Origin: Atrina japonica
Lineage: Eukaryota; Mollusca; Bivalvia; Pterioida; Pinnidae
Direction of reading: 5' to 3'
DNA length: 64,000 nt
Assembly: GCA_030159075.1 (NCBI GenBank)
Contig: BROG01000550.1
Location: 358,501 to 422,500, forward strand
The position numbers and the translations under genes are program-made. This document shows, one piece after another, positions 57,946 through 64,000 of the stretch. Below the pieces are notes generated by a model, which had not been told where the DNA came from, did not search any database, and saw only the letters and a program-made list of their open reading frames with translations. Numbering within the stretch: position 1 is the stretch's first letter; the number at the start of each line of letters is the position of its first letter.

Positions 57946-58455
57946 ACGCCAAAATAATCCAATTGACATACACATACTACTTACCTCCCTTTATAGGGGC
58001 CAGTCAGGTTTCTGGGCATGTGTTGATTTAGAATATTACAAATAAAAGTTTGTGTATATATTTGTTTTAGAATACAGTAGTTACTACATACAGGGAATCC
58101 ATTGCAATTTCTTTCTAAAATGGAACCTAAATATTTACCAAAATTGTAAATGTTGAACAGAGTAAAACTGTCAAGGTTTTGAGTCTCTTTTTAAATGACT
58201 GTCACATAAAGAGAACTGCTTGAAGATGTTAGTGCTGATTTCATTAAGTTTAATGAATTATATCATGGAATAAGACAAACAAAATAAAGATTTGTAAGTA
58301 CAGGATACAGGACAACAGTGCAGTTGAATTTACTGTTGACAAGTCATAATCAAATACACATGTATCAACTTGATTCATATTCAAGAATTCAACCAAAGAT
58401 ATATAAAGTGTTTACAAAGTGTACACATTTTTAATCAATCTGTTTTTATAATTTT
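57946..58455. other. Non-coding stretch
   Basis: No supported feature. Confidence 0.45.
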
Positions 58456-58697
58456 GGGGACATCTAGGGCCAATGGTTAGATCATTGCACTTTAAACTCA
58501 TGAAATCTCAACTCTTGTTAGTGCAGATTTTAGCCTACCTGGAGCCTAAGTTGATTTTATGGGAAACTTGACCAGTTTTCCTGCTGATGGCTGCCTTGCT
58601 CTAATTCAGGGTAGTCATTGGTAGCCATGCTCTCTCCCCAACCATTGAAATTTGGCTGCCACCATATGACTGAAAAAATTTGAATGTGGCAAAACAT
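58456..58697 (+). mobile_element. SINE-A copy, first of an inverted pair
   Basis: The head TAGGGCCAATGGTTAGATCA, then TTGCACTTTAAAC (box A-like), body GTGCAGATTTTAGCCTACCT, GGAGCCTAAGTTGATTTTAT, and the 3' block GCTGCCACCATATGACTGAA, AAAATTTGAATGTGGCAAAA. The box B is degraded. Confidence 0.78.
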
Positions 58698-58850
58698 CTG
58701 GTTACAATGTAACTGGAAAGTGACCACCAACCTCCTCTAGTAGAATAGAAAAATTTCTCATAATCAGCTTAGTTATAGTGGGCTCAAATCCTTGCTGACT
58801 AGAAGTTAGAAGTGTCTAGTTCTAATCAATCAGCCCTGGAAACCCCTCAA
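58698..58850 (-). mobile_element. SINE-A copy, second of an inverted pair, 3' truncated
   Basis: On the minus strand: AACTTCTAGTCAGCAAGGAT, TTGAGCCCACTATAACTAAG, CTGATTATGAGAAATTTTTC, GGAGGTTGGTGGTCACTTTC, CAGTTACATTGTAACCAG. The copy ends where the SINE-A 3' block should start, exactly at the 3' end of the plus-strand copy. Confidence 0.75.
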
Positions 58851-59300
58851 ATGAAACTACTACAATTTTCATTAGTTTTGTTGCTACATTTAAATATGGA
58901 GATTTTTCAATTGTTAAAAGTTTAAATGTATCATGCAATTTGATATATCAGTTCTTGTCCACTCCCTGACAGACATTACAAGGACATACATATTGAACAA
59001 AACATTTTTTTTAAGGAAAATATGAACTAGTTTACTGTAGATGTTTATGCAGATAACATATTTTGCACAATAAAAAAAATAAAGTATTCATTTTCTAATC
59101 TCAGAAGATGAGACTTAGGTTTTCACCCTGTCAGATTTATTCAAAGATAGTGGCCAGGAAATTATCTGCCAAAGAAAGAAAAAACAAACATATATCACTT
59201 GCACTCAATAAATGTTTTAGCATTGAATAAGTTGACACAGGTCATATGGGCATATCATTCAGCTTTCTGCCAACCAAATCTATGTATTTGTGCATAATAC
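58851..59300. other. Non-coding stretch
   Basis: No supported feature. Confidence 0.45.
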
Positions 59301-59329
59301 ATGTACCTGCATAGTAGTGAGAAAATGGA

Positions 59330-59670
59330 CAACAACATACACCTAATGGAACATATGTATATGCCACATAATATATCATCCATTATAACATATGGAAAAC
59401 CAGCAACAAGGGTCAAGGCAATAAGTAAAATATTGAAGTGCTATTTAACATCATATCCATTGAAAAATAGCAACAAAGGTCAAGGTCATAAGTCACATCG
59501 ACGTGTCATTTAACATATCCATTGAAAGACAGCATCAAAGGTCAAGGCCGAAAGACACACATTGAAAGACAGCAATAAATGTCGAGGTCATAAGTCAGTA
59601 TTGAAGACTTTAGTGTCCCCCTACAATGTTATTCACCGGAAGACAGCAGCAAAGGTTCAAAGTCATTTTC
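59330..59670. repeat. Degenerate tandem repeat, ~40-65 bp, ~5 copies
   Basis: The core CCATTGAAAGACAGCAACAA, then AGGTCAAGGTCATAAGTCA, recurs at about 59,395, 59,457, 59,518, 59,558 and 59,635 with variable spacing. It carries the AAGGTCAAGGTCA motif common in the composite repeat at 7.7 kb. Confidence 0.7.
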
Positions 59671-59805
59671 TATGTCTGGAATAATTATGCTGTAAACGGG
59701 TTTGTATTTGTCAAAGTAAATGCAAAAACAAAGACCAGAATGCATGGCTCAAATAAATCTTGCATGTTCCGAAATACTATTAAAGTAATTACAGTACCTC
59801 AACTC
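59671..59805. other. Short non-coding gap
   Basis: No supported feature. The open frames that run from here into the array are artefacts. Confidence 0.4.
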
Positions 59806-60420
59806 CCTTATAGAAGGCCAAAGGTCTATATGATGTACATTGTAAGGAGTGTTAGAAAGTTAAGTTACTTACAGAAGACTATAGGTCTATATGATGTACA
59901 TTGTAAGGAGTGTTAGAAAGTTAAGTTACTTACAGAAGACTATAGGTCTATATGATGTACATTGTAAGGAGTGTTTAGAAAGTTAAGTTACTTACATAAG
60001 ACTATAGGTCTGTATGATGTTACATTGTAAGGAGTGTTAGAAAGTTAAGTTACTTACAGAAGACTATAGGTCTATATGATGTACATTGTAAGGAGTGTTA
60101 GAAAGTTAAGTTACTTACAGAAGACTATAGGTCTATATGATGTACATTGTAAGGAGTGTTAGAAAGTTAAGTTACTTACAGAAGACTATAGGTCTATATG
60201 ATGTACATTGTAAGTAAGGAGTGTTAGAAAGTTATAGATTACATTGTAACATAAGACTATAGGTCTATAGGTATGATGTACATTGTAAGGAGTGTTAGAA
60301 AGTTATAGGTCTTACTTACAGAAGACTATAGGTCTATATGATGTACATTGTAAGGAGTGTTAGAAAGTTAAGTTACTTACAGAAGACTATAGGTCTATAT
60401 GATGTACATTGTAAGTAAGT
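59806..60420. repeat. Minisatellite, 61-bp unit, ~10 copies
   Basis: The unit is AAGACTATAGGTCTATATGA, TGTACATTGTAAGGAGTGTT, AGAAAGTTAAGTTACTTACA, G. It shares its first ~33 bases with the 51-bp unit that follows. Near 60,220-60,310 units are disrupted by short internal rearrangements. Confidence 0.93.
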
Positions 60421-60790
60421 AAGTTACTGAAGGAAGACTATAGGTCTATATGATGTACATTGTAAGTTAGTAAGTTACTGAAGGAAGACTATAGGTACAT
60501 TGTATATTAGTACATTGAAGAAGAGTAGGTTAGAAAGTTAAGTTAGTAACTTACAGAAGACTATAGGTCTATATGATGTACATTGTAAGTTAGTGTTTTA
60601 GAAAGTTAACTAGGTTACAGAAGACTATAGGTCTATATGTTATGTAACATTGTAAGTAAGTAATGTACACTGAAGTAAGTTACTATAGGTCTATATGATG
60701 ATGTACATTGTAGTAAGTTACTTACAGAAGAAGTTAATGATGTAAGTAAGTTATAAGCTACTATAAGATGTACATATGTACATTAGTTAG
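60421..60790. repeat. Scrambled transition zone between 61-bp and 51-bp units
   Basis: Fragments of both unit types (TAGGTCTATATGATG, TGTAAGTAAGT, GTTAGAAAGTTAA, ACTGAAGGAAGACT) occur in irregular order and length with many indels. Confidence 0.85.
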
Positions 60791-63560
60791 TAAGTTACTG
60801 AAGGAAGACTATAGGTCTATATGATGTACATTGTAAGTTAGTAAGTTACTGAAGGAAGACTAGGTCTATATGATGTACATTGTAAGTTAGTAAGCTACTG
60901 ACAGAAGACTAGGTATATATGATGTACATTGTAAGTTAGTAAGTTACTGACAGAAGACTATAGGTCTATATGATGTACATTGTAAGTTAGTAAGTTACTG
61001 AAGGAAGACTAGGTCTATATGATGTACATTGTAATTGTAAGTTAGTAAGTTTCTGACAGAAGACTAGGTATATATGATGTACATTGTAAGTTAGTAAGTT
61101 ACTGAAGGAAGCCTATAGGTCTATATGATGTACATTGTAAGTTAGTAAGTTACTTACAGAAGACTAGGTCTATATGATGTACATTGTAAGTTAGTAAGTT
61201 ACTGACAGAAGACTAGGTCTATATGATGTACATTGTAAGTTAGTAAGTTACTGATAGAAGACTATAGGTCTATATGATGTACATTATAAGTTAGTAAGTT
61301 ACTGACAGAAGACTATAGGTCTATATGATGTACATTGTAAGTTAGTAAGTTACTCACAGAAGACTATAGGTCTATATGATGTACATTGTAAGTTAGTAAG
61401 TTACTGACAGAAGACAACAGGTCTATATGATGTAGTTACTGAATTGTAAGTTAGTATGATGTACACTGACAGAAGACTGAAGGAAGACTATAGGTCTATA
61501 TGATGTACATTGTAAGTTAGTAAGTTACTGAAGGAAGACTATAGGTCTATATGATGTACATTGTAAGTTAGTAAGTTACTGACAGAAGACTATAGGTCTA
61601 TATGATGTACATTGTAAGTTAGTAAGTTACTGAAGGAAGACTATAGGTCGAAATGATGTACATTGTAAGTTAGTAAGTTACTGAAGGAAGACTATAGGTC
61701 TATATGATGTACATTGTAAGTTAGTAAGTTACTGACAGAAGACTAGGTCTATATGATGTACATTGTAAGTTAGTAAGTTACTGAAAGAAGACTATAGGTC
61801 TAAATGATGTACATTGTAAGTTAGTAAGTTACTGAAAGAAGACTATAGGTCTAAATGATTTACATTGTAAGTTAGTAAGTTACTGACAGAAGACTATAGG
61901 TCTATATGATGTACATTGTAAGTTAGTAAGTTACTGACAGAAGACTATAGGTCTATATGATGTACATTGTAAGTTAGTAAGTTACTGAAGGAAGACTATA
62001 GGTCTATATGATGTACATTGTAAGTTAGTAAGTTACTGAAGGAAGACTATAGGTCTAAATGATGTACATTGTAAGTTAGTAAGTTACTGAAGGAAGACTA
62101 TAGGTCTATATAATGTACATTGTAAGTTAGTAAGTTACTGAAGGAAGACTATAGGTCTATATGATGTACATTGTAAGTTAGTAAGTTACTGAAGGAAGAC
62201 TATAGGTCTATATGATGTACATTGTAAGTTAGTAAGTTACTGACAGAAGACTATAGGTCTATATGATGTACATTGTAAGTTAGTAAGTTACTGACAGATG
62301 ACTATAGGTCTATATGATGTACATTGTAAGTTAGTAAGTTACTGAAGGAAGACTATAGGTCTATATGATGTACATTGTAAGTTAGTAAGTTACTGACAGA
62401 AGACTATAGGTCTATATGATGTACATTGTAAGTTAGTAAGTTACTGACAGAAGACTATAGGTCTATATGATGTACATTGTAAGTTAGTAAGTTACTGACA
62501 GAAGACTATAGGTCTATATGATGTACATTGTAAGTTAGTAAGTTACTGAAGGAAGACTATAGGTCTATATGATGTACATTGTAAGTTAGTAAGTTTCTGA
62601 CAGAAGACTAGGTCTATATGATGTACATTGTAAGTTAGTAAGTTACTGACAGAAGACTAGGTAGGTCTATATGTACATGTACATTAGTAAGTTACTAAGT
62701 TACTTAGGTCTATATGATGTACATTATAAGTTAGTAAGTTAATGAAGATAGGTCTATATGATGTACATTGTAAGTTAGTAGGTTACTGACAGAAGACTAT
62801 AGGTCTATATGATGTACATTGTAAGTTAGTAAGTTACTGACAGAAGACTATAGGTCTATATGATGTACATTGTAAGTTAGTAGGTTACTGACAGAAGTCT
62901 ATAGGTCTATATGATGTACATTGTAAGTTAGTAAGTTACTGACAGAAGACTATAGGTCTATATGATGTACATTTTAAGTTAGTAAGTTACTGACAGAAGA
63001 CTATAGGTCTATATGATGTACATTGTAAGTTAGTAAGTTACTGAAGGAAGACTATAGGTCTAAATGATGTACATTGTAAGTTAGTAAGTTACTGAAGGAA
63101 GACTATAGGTCTATATGATGTACATTGTAAGTTAGTAAGTTACTGAAGGAAGACTATAGGTCTAAATGATGTACATTGTAAGTTAGTAAGTTACTGAAGG
63201 AAGACTATAGGTCTATATGATGTACATTGTAAGTTAGTAAGCTACTGACAGAAGACTAGGTATATATGATGTACATTGTAAGTTAGTAAGTTACTGACAG
63301 ATGACTATAGGTCTATATGATGTACATTGTAAGTTAGTAAGTTAATGAAGGAAGACTAGGTCTATATGATGTACATTGTAAGTTAGTAAGTTACTGAAGG
63401 AAGACTATAGGTCTAAATGATGTACATTGTAAGTTAGTAAGTTACTGAAGGAAGACTATAGGTCTATATGATGTACATTGTAAGTTAGTAAGTTACTGAA
63501 GGAAGACTATAGGTCTATATGATGTACATTGTAAGTTAGTAAGTTACTGAAGGAAGACAA
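60791..63560. repeat. Minisatellite, 51-bp unit, ~54 copies
   Basis: The unit is AAGACTATAGGTCTATATGA, TGTACATTGTAAGTTAGTAA, GTTACTGAAGG. Main variants: ACTGACAG for ACTGAAGG, GGTCTAAATGA for GGTCTATATGA, and a two-base deletion (AAGACTAGG). Two further scrambled patches lie at 61,428-61,490 and 62,640-62,760. Stops in all frames prevent long frames. Confidence 0.97.
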
Positions 63561-64000
63561 AAGGTCTATGTGAATATTGTAAACTTATACCTACTGATTG
63601 TGGTCTTGTGTGGTAAGCTGTAACTAGACTTAATGTTCTACAAGTAAAATAAAATATGACAAACAGATATTAAAAGGTTGTTTAGAGGAGAAAGTCATAA
63701 ATATCAAAGCAGATCTAATACTGTTAATCATATTATCACATAAAAGTTTTGAACTAAGAGATAAAACTTTCGATCTTTACTACATGTACATTCAGCAGTT
63801 CAGTCGTTTGGTGTTCAAAGAATACACTTATTTTGAATCCACTGCTGGCTTCAGACATTTTGATGGGTTTTGTCACACACAATTAAAACTCAACATATTT
63901 ACATGTCAAAAGTAATTTAACTTGAGGAGCCAAGATAAACACTGCTGCTGAAACAGGTTAAATATAAGAGTTGTCTCCCTTTTTGTAATGAACGGGTTGA
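63561..64000. other. Non-coding end of window
   Basis: No supported feature in the last 440 bases. Confidence 0.45.

Overview
This is an AT-rich animal nuclear window with one confident protein-coding gene in 64 kb. The rest is dominated by minisatellite arrays, tRNA-derived SINEs and small inverted-repeat transposons (MITEs). There are no operons, no ribosome-binding sites and almost no long open frames. The coding exon has a spliceosomal acceptor just upstream. The SINE and MITE mix, the GACCTTGACCTT-type repeats, the CTGT tracts and a BTBD17-like BTB/BACK protein together suggest a lophotrochozoan, most likely a bivalve mollusc. That placement is inference; no marker gene fixes the species.

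Layout. 1-1,770: a TA microsatellite and 51-bp and 70-bp tandem arrays. 2,794-3,204: a MITE with ~45-bp terminal inverted repeats. 5,308-5,752: a MITE with a SINE nested in it. 7,360-8,060: a composite repeat rich in CTGT and GACCTT. 9,552-12,735: two SINE-A copies, a foldback element and a 25-bp array interrupted by a SINE-B. 13,325-14,560: a 37-bp array. 14,901-15,570: two MITEs. 18,138-26,400: MITE-P copies (one with its right half amplified), a 150-bp foldback, a CT microsatellite and a SINE-A. 28,163-29,554: the BTB/BACK gene on the minus strand; a strong candidate splice donor near 34,582 suggests a 5' non-coding exon and promoter around 34.6-34.9 kb. 36,021-42,660: SINEs, one with an internal segment amplified into a 36-bp array, and a decayed possible transposase. 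43,490-50,112: 44-bp, 40-bp and 38-42-bp arrays plus a TTAA-flanked MITE. 51,697-58,850: a TA microsatellite, MITEs, SINEs and a MITE split by a SINE with clear target-site duplications. 59,300-63,560: a degenerate ~65-bp array and a ~3.75-kb minisatellite whose unit changes from 61 to 51 bp.

The three SINE families (called A, B and C here) are recognised by comparing copies within the window; MITE-P is the commonest inverted-repeat family. The most informative features are not genes but repeat dynamics: minisatellites that appear to have grown out of transposon segments, transposons inserted in other transposons and in minisatellites, and higher-order structure inside arrays. I found no convincing new multi-gene system. 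Most short open frames here are by-products of T-rich or tandemly repeated DNA.
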